A DNA stretch of 64,000 bases from Allomyces macrogynus ATCC 38327. Its lineage: Eukaryota > Blastocladiomycota > Blastocladiomycetes > Blastocladiales > Blastocladiaceae. The DNA is taken from NCBI GenBank assembly GCA_000151295.1, contig GG745332.1, positions 1,310,297 through 1,374,296 of the forward strand, read 5' to 3'. Made by a program: the position numbers and the translations under genes. The notes under the pieces were generated by a model. That model saw only the letters and a program-made list of their open reading frames with translations. It had not been told where the DNA came from and did no database searches. Position 1 is the first letter of the stretch. Each line of letters begins with the position of its first letter. Below, in pieces: positions 1 to 11,073 of this stretch.

Positions 1-3000
1 GAGCTGCAGCGCGCGCGCCATTTCGTCTTTGCTGTTGACCTCGACCAGCGGCTCCATGCCGAGCACGCGCGTGATGTTGATCAATTGCCGCAGTTCCGCG
101 TCTGTGAGCATGGCCACAATCAGCAGTACCGCATCAGCGCCCGCGAGCCGCGCCTCGAGAATCTGGTATTCGTCAAAGACAAAGTCCTTGCGCAGGACCG
201 CGGGCCGCTGGTCGCCCATTTGCGTCAAGAGCACATTGTGCACGGCCTGCAAGTCGGCCAAGTCGCCCTTGAACCACGTCGGTTCTGTGAGCACCGAAAT
301 AACCGACGCGCCCGCACGTGCATACTCGAGCGCCTGCAGCGGCGCATTGGCCGTGCCGTCAATGATCCCCTTGGACGGACTCGCACGTTTGACTTCGGCC
401 ATGACGGCCGGCGCGTGCGGCGGGTTCCGCAGCCGGTTGTAGAATGAGACGGGGCTCGCTGCGGCGCCGACGGCCACGAGCTGACGCAGTTGCGCGAGCG
501 ACTGGCCGGGGCGTTGCTGCGCGGCAGCAACGTCCAGGCGCCGCTGCCGGTAGATGCGCTCGAGAATCGTTTCCTTGGGCTTGGGCTTAGCCGACGCGGC
601 GCCATTGGATTTCGGCGCCTGGTCCACGTCCATAGCGTCCGACGCCGCCGCCGCTTTGGCCGCCGGCAGGGCGCGCGACGTCGTGGCCTCGGCCACATCG
701 GGCGACGACGGCACGATCCCGCGCGTGATGCGCGCGTCCTGCTCGCTCCACTTGCCGCCGCGCATCTGCATAAAGTTGCGAATCATCGCGTGGCCGTGCT
801 GCGACATGACCGATTCCGGGTGGTACTGCACGCCCTCGACTGTAAACTCCTTGTGGCGCACGCCCATGACGAGCCCGTCAGTGGTCCACGACGTGACTTC
901 GAGACAGTCTGGCAGCGTCGCCTTGTCGCCCGCGAGCGAGTGGTACCGCGTCACGGCGAAATTCTGCGGCAGGTCCGCGTAGAGGCCCTTGCCGTCGTGC
1001 GTGATGGTCGACGTCTTGCCATGCACAATACTGCCGGCGTATGTGACGGTGCCGCCGTAGAGATGGAACATGGCCTGCTCGCCGAGACACACGCCGAGAA
1101 TCGGCAACTTGCCCGCAAATTCCTTGATCACGGCGAGCGAAATGCCCGAGTCGGCCGGGTGGCCCGGACCGGGCGAAATGACAATGTTCTTGAGGTTCAG
1201 CTTCTTGATTTCGTCGAGCGTGACCTGGTCGTTGCGGTAGACGACGACATTGGCGCCCTCCTGGCACAGGTACTGGTAGACGTTGAACACAAACGAGTCG
1301 TAGTTGTCGATGAGCAGCGTCACGTCGGTCCACTTGGCGGGCGTCAGGTTATAAATGGCATTGGCCGACTGCAGCGTCGGCAGGTTCGTGTAGGTCTTGA
1401 CGACGGGCGCAGGCGCCTTGGCGTTCGCGTCGGCACTGGCACTGCCGTTGGCCACGGCCACGGGCCCGACGAGCGCCGACCCTTGCTGCTGCAGGTCAAA
1501 GTAGTAGTCCTCGGCGCGCTCGAGCGCCGTGATCGACGACTTCATCTTGTTGATCGTCTCAACGTACTCGTCCTCTTGGTTCGAGTCGTAGACGATGCCA
1601 CCGCCGGCCTGCAGGTAGGCACATCCGTCCTTGAAGACCATGGTGCGAATCGCAATGCACGTATCCATGCCGCCCGAATAATCGAAGTGCCCGACAGCAC
1701 CCGCATAAATCCCGCGCTTGGTCTTTTCGAGATCGCGAATCAGCTCAATCGCCTTGACCTTGGGCGACCCCGAGACGGTCCCCGCCGGGAAAATCGACCG
1801 GAATGCCGTAAACTGGTTCTGTTCCGGGCGCAGCTGGCCCGAGACGACCGAGACAATGTGCATGACGTGCGAGTACTTTTCAATGTGCATGAGCGACTCG
1901 ACTTGCACCGTCGCCGGATCACAAATGCGGTTCACGTCGTTGCGGCCCAAGTCCACGAGCATAATGTGCTCGGCGCGCTCCTTTTCGTCGCTGAGCAAGT
2001 CCTTGGCCAGGGCATCGTCCTCCTCGGCCGACCGCCCACGGCGCCGCGTCCCGGCAATCGGGTGCGTATAGACTTTGCGGTCATCGACTTTGGCGAGCAT
2101 TTCGGGCGACGCGCCGACAATCTGGAAATCCTTCATGTGCAAGTAGAACATGTAGGGCGACGGGTTGAAGGACCGCAGCTGGCGGTAGGCGTTGAACGGG
2201 TGCAACGCTGTCGGGCGAGCCACACGCTGCGACGGCACGGCTTGGAAAATGTCGCCCTCGACAATATGGTGCTGTAGTGACTTGACAAAGCCCATGTACC
2301 CGTCCTTGCCGACATTCGACACGGGCTCGGCGCGCGCGTGACGCGGCGGGATCGGCGGTTGCGGCGGCAGCGGCACATAGTCACGCGTGAGCGTCGCGAC
2401 CAGGTGGCCCAGCCGTGCGCGCGCGTCGGCGTGCTTGAGCTCGATGTACGCTGCAAGCTGCGAGTCGGGCACGTCAGCGGCGGGCACTTTGATGTGCGTG
2501 ACGACCTTGATGACATGGTGCAGGTGGTCAAAGACGACGAGCGAGTCGCAAAACAGGAACACGGCCTCGGGTAGGCCGAGCTGGTCCTCGAGGTCGCGGC
2601 GCGTCCTTGGCTCAAAGTACTGGATGCAGTCGAACGTGACAAAGCCGACGGCGCCACCTGGATATGGAGTTCGAACGTCAGCGTGATGGGTGGAGAAGGA
2701 AGGGGAGGAAGAGTCGAGCAAACAAGCGTACCCGTAAAACTCGGCAAGCTGGGCACCGGCACAAACTCGACCTCGCTCAGCTCGCGCTCGAGCGGGATCA
2801 GCGGGTCACCGTGCACGCGATACGCCGGGCCGTCGCCCGTGATCAGAATCTCGTACGGGTTGGCACCAATAAACGAGTATCGCCCCAGCTTTTCGCCGCC
2901 CTGCACCGACTCGAGCAGGAACGAATAGTCGGCATGGTGCGCGACCTTGAGATACGCCGTGACGGGCGTGAGCAGGTCGGCCGACAGCGTCGCAAATACA

Positions 3001-3192
3001 GGCAGGTAGACGGATTTCTTGGTCGGGTCGTTGCGCACGCGCGCAAGCGCGGGGCGAATGTGGTCGACCACCTCGGCGGGCGAAAGCTGCAGCTGGACTG
3101 ACTGGGGACGACGCAAGCAATCATGGTGCGGTCAGCAACCTCAATGCACTTGATCCTGCCCCATGAAAAGGCCGAGAACAACAACAAACCAT
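1..3192 (-). CDS. Anthranilate synthase I + II + indole-3-glycerol-phosphate synthase fusion (TrpE-TrpG-TrpC), 3' end outside window
   Basis: Tryptophan biosynthesis enzyme, probably cytosolic. Proposed exons (minus): 3192-3190 (ATG only), 3101-2732, 2657-<1; about 1,010 residues lie in the window. Residues ~1-530 are TrpE: the LLES motif of the tryptophan feedback site near the N-terminus, then HPIAGTRRRG, LVDLGRNDV, FPAGTVSGSPK and a C-terminal QAGGGIVYDS. Residues ~569-745 are the TrpG glutamine amidotransferase: NYDSF, the nucleophile Cys in GVCLGEQ, and QYHPES. From ~819 the TrpC barrel starts (ETILERIYRQRR, then VKRASPSKG). A linker rich in Ala and Lys joins each pair of domains. I read the E-G junction (about 1330-1560) base by base and found no stop or splice site. 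Fungal TrpE is normally a separate protein, so the fusion is notable. Whether TrpF follows cannot be seen. The ATG-only first exon rests on a GTTTGT donor and a CCCCAG acceptor and is the weakest part. Confidence 0.9.
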
Positions 3193-3761
3193 GGTTGTGG
3201 CGGTGCTGGAGCGTGGGTTCAAGAGATGCCTGCTGTCGTCCAAGTATCGTGGCGTTGGTGGTTGAACGGGATCACAGCGCACAGGGGCACGGCGGGCGGG
3301 AGGTCGACTTGAGAAGCGACCTTGCTGGAGACGCGCTGCCGTCCTTTTGTGTTGCGTGCAGCTGGCGGTTGGTGGTGGGGGAGAGAGAGGGGTTGGGGAG
3401 GTCGGCGACTCGGCGGCTGTCGGTGCCGACAACGTTGGCGCGGTGCGACCAGACTCCGAAGATCACCAGTTTTGTGAATCAGCCCTGATTACGGCAACGG
3501 CCTGGCCGTGCAAGAGAGGAAAGAAATCGCACATGTCCGATTTTTGTGAAGGGTGTCTGACGCAAACGACGACCAAGCATGTGATCAACGAGATGGGCAG
3601 GGCGCCACGTTCATACACGTGCATCCTTATGCTTCGTGATCTGCCTCGCGTCGGCCCTTCTGCTGCTGCTGCCCAACCGCATCGGTTGTTCCACTCCAGT
3701 CACTGCAACCCGGACCGCGCCGACTTCGTGCATTCAGCAAGACCAACCCCAGCTACCGGTC
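3193..3761. promoter_or_regulatory. Divergent intergenic region between the TRP fusion and the Arp9-like gene
   Basis: About 570 bp separate two start codons that point away from each other, so it should hold both promoters. I see no convincing coding exon, tRNA or repeat. A TGACTC-like Gcn4 site, which would be expected for a fungal amino-acid gene, was not identified with confidence. Confidence 0.4.
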
Positions 3762-5361
3762 ATGGCGCTGAACAAGGAGGAGCGCTACGTGTTCCTCTCG
3801 CCCGGCTCAGCTGGCACGCTCGCCGGCCCAACCAGCGCGCTCGAGCCCAAATGCAAGGTAGACCAGCACCGCCCAATCATGATTTCGACAGTGATCTGGC
3901 GTTCGCGACATGACCAAGATCATGCGCAAGGCTCAGGCTACGAGGTCATGCCCTGATTTCTCCCTCGATATAACGACCACGCCCCATATTAGAGATACCC
4001 GTTTGACCGGAGCGAGGACCGGCCGGCACCGATTGATCGAGGACTTGTTCAGGATTGGGACGCTCTTGGCCAGCACTGGTCCGTCTCTGTTCTCGCCATT
4101 TCGCCCGCGCGCCGAACCGACCACTCATCAACCTGTGCGGCGACCTTGCAGGTCGTCGGTGCTCACCGACCACCTCGGCATTTCCAAGGCGCAAGGCGAC
4201 CACCCGATTTTCTTGCTCGTACCCATGGCCTGGAAAAAGTCGGACGTGGAACGCGCGGCCAAGATTTTGTTTGAGACCTACCGCATCCCGGGTCTCGCCC
4301 TCGCGCCTGAACCCGTCGCGGCGCTCTTGGGAGCCAACGCTGTGACGGGCCTGGTAGTGGACATTGGATTCACCACGACCAGTATGCCTTTCCATTGTCA
4401 GAGTTATCCATTTGAGGGCTTAGATTGTTTGCTCACGACTTGTTTTTCCCTGCTTTAGCCGTTACCCCGATCGTCGAGACCAACGCGATCCGCCACGCTG
4501 CCCAAATCGTGCCCGTCGGGACCAGCGATATGATTGCTCGGCTCCAGGCCCTGTGCGCCAGCAAGCAACCCGACCTGAACGTTGACGCGGCCGTGGCGCT
4601 CGCGGCCTTGAAGAGCAAGCTCCTCGACGCGACGCCGCCGTCTGCCCCGCTCACGGCATCATCTTCCGCGGCGGCAGCGAGCAAAAAGGCAGCTCCACCA
4701 ACGACCAGCTCGCTTCTCGCCGAACTCACGGCGTCGTCTAATTCGGCAGGCGCGTCGTCGGCCGACGACCAGTCCAGCCAACCGTCGTCGCCTGCTGACT
4801 CTGGCCCGAACCACGCCAGTATCGCGGCCAAGATTGACCCGATTCTGCGCCGCCAGGCCGTCGACGACGTGCTCTTCACCGGTGCAGCGAAATCGCTCGT
4901 TGATGCAATGGCCGCGGCCGTCGCTGCCGTTGAGCCTGCGGTCCGCGCGAGCGTCTTGGACGCGGTGCTCTTGACGGGCGGCGGTGGCGCCCTGATTGCC
5001 AATCTCAAGGAGCGCGTGCAGCTCGAGTATGTACAGCAGTACCTGCCCGTGTCGACGCGCGCTGGCGAGTACCAGCCGCGCGAAGTCACGTTCCGTGGGT
5101 TGCCCGAGTACCTCGAGGCCTACCAGGACCACGTGGAATGGGCCGCGTACCTCGGCGGGTCGTTGCTGGCCAAGGTGCGTTGCGATGGGGCCAAAACCTC
5201 CGTGCGAGCGGCGTGGAACAGTTGGACTGATTGCGTCCCGTGTCCCTCTTTCAATGTAGCTCATGTTCCCGGACACCAAGAGCTTTGTGCTGCGCGACGA
5301 GTTTGACGCGGGCGGCGCGTCAGTCGTGCACACCAAGGCGTTTGGCGGCATCTCCGTTTGA
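3762..5361 (+). CDS. Actin-related protein, Arp9-like (SWI/SNF-RSC type)
   Basis: Five exons: 3762-3944, 3993-4078, 4152-4381, 4459-5174, 5260-5361, giving 438 residues. The actin fold shows in PIDRGLVQDWDALGQHW, then HPIFLLVPMAW, the phosphate-2-like stretch GLVVDIGFTTTTVTPIVE, LLTGGGGAL, and a C-terminus ending in DEFDAGGASVVHTKAF. The first nucleotide loop is degenerate (FLSPGSAG instead of DNGSG), so ATP binding is doubtful. Residues ~250-310 are a Ser/Ala-rich insertion. The degenerate N-terminus, the spacing of the actin motifs and the C-terminal FPDTKSFVLRDEF resemble yeast Arp9, a subunit of the SWI/SNF and RSC remodellers. Arp10/Arp11 of dynactin is the main alternative. It would act in the nucleus if the Arp9 call is right. 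Start chosen as the first ATG in frame with the VFLSPGSAG block. Confidence 0.7.
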
Positions 5362-5739
5362 GTCTCTCTCGCTTCTCGCGACGCACTGATGATGTCGCTG
5401 TCAAAGAATTCTGGTGGTCAACAATGCCGATTTTTGTTGCTGGGTCGAGCTCGTCTGCCTCTCATTATATCCTGTGAGCCCTTCTCGGCGGCAATGGACC
5501 GCAAAACGGGCCGGTTTTCGTCAGCTTCAGTGCCGATAAAAATTGTCTCTTTGTGATGCTCTGCATGTCGACGCGCGCCCCTTCATCGGCGTTCGGATCG
5601 GGTGGAATCCAGTTTGTGGCCACTTCAGTCTCCTTTCTCTTCATCTTGACACCTGGTGCTAATTACACGCAAGAAAACACACTCATCAACAAGCTCACCC
5701 GGCCCGCAACTCGCTGCATTCGCATCGTTGTCCGTCAAC
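5362..5739 (+). other. Intergenic spacer, 378 bp
   Basis: 3' end of the Arp9-like gene and upstream region of the RING gene, same orientation. It contains a TATA-like run (cattatatcc at ~5464). No gene seen. Confidence 0.4.
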
Positions 5740-8234
5740 ATGGAGTTTGCTCGCGACCTGGCCGCGCTCGCCGGGCGATGGGCAAGTAACACGGCGACAA
5801 GCACCACGACTGCTGTTGCCGGCCTGGGCACCGTGGCCACGGCAGTTGCCGCAACGAGCATCGCGACTCTTTCGAGCGCAGCGTCGGCAAGTGCCAAGGG
5901 ACCAGACGCAGCAGCCGCGACCGCGAGTGTAGGGGCAGGGACTAGCGCCGGTGTCGGCGCTGGTGGCATCGCATCGGCGACATCAACCCTTGCCAGTGAA
6001 GCATCAGCTCGTGTTTTACCGTTTCTGAAAGCGGCCGCAGCGGCCGTGACGGGCGCTGGCTCCAGTGACGCGACTCTGACGGCGGCAGGATCGGCAGCGG
6101 GACATGGGGCAACAGCAACGATGGCGCGCAGCACGCCGCCGCCCGTGCTCTTGGCATCGGCGATGGCCTCGCAGCCGACACTCGTCGACTTTATCACGTC
6201 GCGGACCGTGCAGTTTCTCGTGCTCCAGGCGATTGCCGTCAATCGGATTCGCGATGTCGCTGGTATGCCGTCTTGTTGATGGCTGGCGACAAGCGTGATC
6301 GCTCCTCGAAGACTGACGCTGGTGTACGCCGAGTGTAGCCCCGCGTCGCCCGCGCCGACTCCCGCAATGGGCGCACCTCGCCCTGCGCGGCCCACTACTC
6401 GTGCTGCTCGCGCTCAACGCCATTGACCTGTGGACGCGACTCGTGGTCACGGACCTCGGCCACAAGTGGCGCCTCGATGCCGTGCATGCATGGGCGACGG
6501 GCACGTGGCCAACCCCCGAGGCGCTCGCCGATGCGCTCGCCGCGCCCGCTGCCGACACGCTCTACAACGGTTTCCGACTGATCTGCGTCGCCGCCAACCT
6601 CGACGTCTTTTTCCAATGCCTCGAGCGTAACACGAACGGCGACCGCAGCTCGGCCTCGAGCGACCGACACAGCTTACTCGAATGGGGGACTCTTGACGCA
6701 CCTCTACGTGCGCGGTCCTGACATTCTCGTGATCACGCTGCTGCACTGCATCGAAACGATGCTCCTACAAATCATGGCTCTCGTCGGGTGGGACAACAAG
6801 TTCCGCCTGATCCCAACCTCCATCACGGGCTTACTCGCGCTCGCGCACTTTGTCGCGCGGTACGACGCGCCCACCTACCCCGCACTCGTCGCAATCCCGA
6901 AATGGCCCGAACTCTTCTGTATCGTCATTTCCGGGATCGTCGCGACCGTCTACCTGTGCGCGCACGTCGCCACGCGCGGCCGGTTGCGGCAGCGGCCCGC
7001 AACACCCACCATGGCCGCACTCCCCACCCTGGCGGACTCGTACTCGGTCGCCGTGTTCAAGGTCGGCGGCGCGTGCCTCGATGCCGCGGGGTCCGCGCCG
7101 CTGCGCAACGAGGAACCGCCCGTGATTCTTGTCGCGCCGCCATCAACCAGGTCGGGGAATCCGTTGACGGCATCTTCAGCCGCACTCTTGGCCGACCCGG
7201 TCGTGGCCGTTCTCTCACAGTGGTCCGACGCGGTCCTTACGGCCGCGGACGCCCCGGGGACCGCGTTCCGGCGCGCCGAGGTAATGCACCGCGACGAGGA
7301 ACCGGCACGCGTGCAAGTGACAGTTGGGCGGCGTACGCGCCCACGCACGCCGCGGCTCTTGCTCGAGGCGGTCGTGGAAGTCGTGCGGCTCGTTCGATTG
7401 GATGTGGTCGTGCATCTCGCGACGCGGGTTGCGCGGCTGGTCGCGCGGCTCGCGCACCAGCTCGGGTTTCCACGACGTAGCCGGAGTGGCGGGCAGAGTG
7501 CGGATCCAGCAGGCGCGGCGCGCGCGCTCGGGCTCGAGCTGGATGTGGCTGCGAGCCACGAGCTCGCGAAACGAGTTGCAGCGGTGCTTGACGGCGACGA
7601 CGAGGATGACGAGACGTATATCCCGTCCGAGTACGAGCGCGATTCGTGCGATGAGGTGGAGGTGGACGAGGACGGCGCGCTATTGCTCTCCGAATCCGAG
7701 TCCGAATTGCATTCCGAGTCGGACGAAACGGACCTCGACCACGACGATGACGGCGAGCTGTACCGCGAAGTGTTCCACCTCGCGCACGACTTACAGTTCC
7801 CCGTCGTCGTTCCCGAACCACCAGAACCGCCGCAGACGCCGGCGCGCGCAAGCGCATGGCCGTCGTCGTCGTCGGGCTCGCCCGCAACTCCAGTCGCGCC
7901 ACCGCTCGCGCAAGCGCCAACCCCACGCGTGCGTCCACGGACCCGGTCACAGACATTTGCCTGGGCTATGGACCAACTGAGCCCGCGGACATTGAATAGC
8001 GCCACTGCCGCGGCTGCCGAGAGTGACCACGAGGACGAGGACCAGCTCGTGCTGACGACGGCGCTCGGCATGTGCGTCGTGTGCCAGACGAACCCGCGCG
8101 CGATTGTGTTGCGCCCGTGCAATTGTCTGGTTGTGTGTGACGAATGTCGCGAGGCCCTCGCGGCACGCCGGTTCAAGACGTGTCCGACGTGCCGCCGCCC
8201 CGTGACGGCATTTTGCAAGGTTTATCAACCTTGA
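5740..8234 (+). CDS. Multi-pass membrane RING-type E3 ubiquitin ligase, Asi1/Asi3-like
   Basis: Three exons: 5740-6262, 6339-6626, 6673-8234, 790 residues. The 46-nt second intron is required to keep frame (CLE-PYSNGG). Residues ~1-175 are Ala/Thr/Ser-rich. At least three or four hydrophobic segments follow (LRGPLLVLLALNAIDLW ~190; ILVITLLHCIETMLLQIM ~288; ITGLLALAHFV ~318; LFCIVISGIVATVYLC ~350). A long polar region with an acidic Glu/Asp/Ser stretch (~580-640) leads to a C-terminal C3HC4 RING from residue 738: CVVC...CNC...CDEC...CPTC, ending at FCKVYQP. This architecture, and the way the protein ends a few residues after the RING, resemble yeast Asi1/Asi3, which degrade proteins at the inner nuclear membrane. 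Assignment to the Asi group is inference. A membrane RING ligase is well supported. Confidence 0.75.
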
Positions 8235-11073
8235 GAGCGATGGCTGTCATATTGAAGCGCGGTGGGGTCGTTTCCTGTCTATATACAACATCATCCATTC
8301 ATCCGATTCATCCGATTCATGGGGCGCTGTCTTCGCGTCGCTCTCGATTTCCTTGGCGCACGCCATTGTTCCTCATGGCAAACTGGAAGAGTCGTATCCA
8401 GATAGCTCCCAAACCATCAGTGTCGCAGGATCGTTCCCTCAAGACTCATGTTCAACTTGGTCTCGATCTGCAGGCACTGTGTTCATCTCACCGCACAGCG
8501 CCTGGCAGCAGTCGCTCCCAGTTAACTTCGTGAATCGCGCCACCTGCGCCCATGTGCATAAAACAGCAACCAAGTCGACCGAGCAGCAGCGCATCATCCA
8601 GCTCAGGTCGATCAGGTAGCCGTGGGATCGCGTCGTCCGCTTCAAGTCGGCTGAGCAGCAGCGCACTATCTACTTCAAATCGACAGAGTAGCAGTGCATC
8701 GTCTATCAGCTTGAATGGCGACATATCATGCATCACAGTTGTGCGCATGCCTGGGGCCAGGGCATCACCAGTGGCAGGCAACTCGACAATCCTGTCATGA
8801 ACGGCCGTCAGCTCAAGGCGCAGCACAATGTAAATCACATCAAGCGCGACTATGAGCGTCACCAGGATCCTAGGACCCTGTCAGTCGAGCAGGAAGCGTC
8901 GCAGTGTGCGCAATCGCCAGCACCTCGCCAAACCGCCAGGGAAACAATTGCGACGGCAAGTACCAGTGAAAAAGGATGGCCAATGCAAGCAGCCACAAAA
9001 CCCGTTGACGTTGCAGCAACAGCAGGCTGGCACCAGGCCATTCAAATTTGATTACTGTATTTGAGGCCACAAACGCTCAAGTCCGCAACATTCTCGCCGG
9101 AATTGTGCCGCCCAACTACATTCGGGACAAGGTCCAGACGTGGGACAAGCAGATTGACGATCTGGCCCAACGAGAACAATGCATGATTTGGGACATGGTA
9201 GGGCACGCACCAGGCATCTCATGGGTCAGTCGGCCTTGACCAAGCAAATGATGCAGTTTTGGACCTGGAGCCTGGCACTCAAGTCCTCCATGGACAGCAA
9301 GCTGACGCTTGAGACGCATTGGCTCAGTGACATTCTCGCCACAACCACCAACATTTTGTCAAGGCTTCGTGGCGCCATGCAGCGCGTGCTGTCTTCATTT
9401 TTCGCAAAGATGGAGTTTTGGAAAAAAGAACCACGAGCACTCATTTTGGCTCGGCTCACCAGGCCCATGGACAATACCACCAGGCCGCCGCTCATCATGT
9501 TTGGCGCTTCTGGTGCCAACAACCCGCGCGGTTGCATCATGCCCATGATGCAATTCATCCGGCAGCTGGCACATGGTAGGGCCAAGCTGATGCTCATCAG
9601 CAAGTACGACACATCATGCAAGTGTGCAGTCTGTGGGGATGACATGGTCCAGTATTGACATTCGTGGGGGTCCAAGCACTGCCCAACTTGCCAACAGGTG
9701 CTTTCGCATGACCGAAACGCCGCCTTCAAGATGTTCAGGGCAGGCGTCCGAAATGGTTTATGGGCTGCAGATGTTCCCGCTGCTTGGACCAACAGCGGCC
9801 GCCCGCTCCTGTGTGACTGGCGGCAAAATCATGGCGATGGAGCGCAACAACAGGGTGGTGCAGGTGGTGGTGGCAATAACTGCAGCAGAAGTGACAACGA
9901 TGAGCTGCGCTTGCTGCCACCAACTGCTGCTGAGGATCAGCAATGTGCGCGTGACAGTGAGCCCGACTGAGACGGCGGGTGGTGGTACAAGCACACAGCG
10001 AGCAAGCACACAGCGAGCAAGCACGCATAAGAGTGGGTCGGCCTCTGCAATGGCGGATACTTTGGCCGCCACCTCGACTCGCACAACACGCAGGACTGCG
10101 GCAGGTGCATCGAGTTCGTCTGGGACTGTTCCAGGAACTCGCGCGTCCACCACCAGCAAGCAGCACTTCATGACCATCGGCAGCAAACAAGGCCAAGACC
10201 AGCACAGCACTGGCGAGAGCAGCCATCATCCACGACCAAGGGTGATACTGCCAACTCAGATGACTTGGACGTGTTTGTCGAGACGGTCCCAAAAAAAGCT
10301 CCCAAGACGCGAGCCAGCGCAACTGTGGGTACTTTCAAGGCCACGTCCACCAAGATGCAGGGCAGTGCACCAAGGCCATGTCTACCAAGTCACCAACCAA
10401 CTGACCAGTGTGGCACACAAGGCCACGACCACCAAGTCCAAGGCTCCAAGGCTGGCGCGACCACATGCTCGTCCACCAAGACGGTGCAAGCACCAGCAGC
10501 GCGCCGGGCATTGCCAGGTCGGACTGCCAAGGACCAAGCGCTTGAGCAGTTGCGTACAAGTGCAGCTGGACAGTCGGCGCCAAGTCTCGCAAGTCGAACA
10601 AGGCCAATGATGCCGATCAAGGTGCAGATTGTGGCAGCAGTTTCACTGGTAGCAGTGACGACGATTCAGAGACTGTTGCGTCCTGATTGCACTGGGATAC
10701 CCGTCATGCACAATGCCGTCTCGTGGATGTTTTCGACCATTCTTGATTCATTCATTTGTTGTTGGTTTTTGCTCCCCCGTTTTTTTTTGTAGAAACGCCT
10801 TTGTGTCTGTGCCCCCAACAGGGAATTGCCAGATATCAAACTCTCTTCGCCGTGGCAATCGGGTGAACATGCGTGTGAATCATCATCTGTGACTTTTGAA
10901 TCTTGACGACGCGACACGATGCAGTTTGAACGATGGCGGAGCGACGGACTGAAGGAACCGAGTTTGATTACGGGAAGCGTTCAGGCCGGGAGCAACAAGT
11001 CTTCTATTTATTTCAAAACCGCAAAGGGGGCAATCAAAAGGAACCACACCGGCGCGACGCTGGCGGGCCACGT
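8235..11073. other. Gene-poor island containing mobile-element debris
   Basis: No intact host gene is seen over 2.8 kb. Apart from the Fanzor-like relic at ~9.06-9.79 kb, the island holds Gln/Ser/Thr-coding low-complexity sequence, including short tandem repeats at ~9,985-10,025 (AGCACACAGCGAGCA units) and CAGCAG-rich stretches at ~8,580-8,700. I found no terminal inverted repeats or target-site duplications by eye. Confidence 0.5.
9062..9790 (+). pseudogene. Fanzor-like (eukaryotic TnpB-family) RNA-guided nuclease relic
   Basis: One frame carries a helical stretch (SRLRGAMQRVLSSFFAKM, ~9360-9415), then LIMFGASGANNPRG, then LISKYDTSCKCAVCGDDMVQ, a stop (TGA at 9656-9658), and in the same frame HSWGSKHCPTCQQVLSHDRNAA. 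This order of an E-Y-x-T-S-like motif, a CxxC...CxxC zinc ribbon and an RDxNAA motif (here DRNAA) is characteristic of the RuvC-II / zinc finger / RuvC-III end of TnpB and Fanzor proteins. The copy looks dead: the residue expected to be the catalytic Glu before YDTS is Lys, one in-frame stop splits the zinc ribbon (a CGA-to-TGA change would explain it), and no continuous N-terminal half is visible. Family assignment rests on motif spacing only. Confidence 0.6.

Noticed and set aside
490..2277. A 595-codon open frame on the plus strand
   Set aside because: It is the antisense of the TrpE-TrpG-TrpC coding sequence, kept open by GC-rich third positions. Its Arg/His/Val-rich product resembles nothing.
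9979..10030. Short tandem AGCACACAGCGAGCA units considered as a CRISPR-like array
   Set aside because: Only two or three contiguous units without spacers, in a eukaryotic genome; simple low-complexity repetition.
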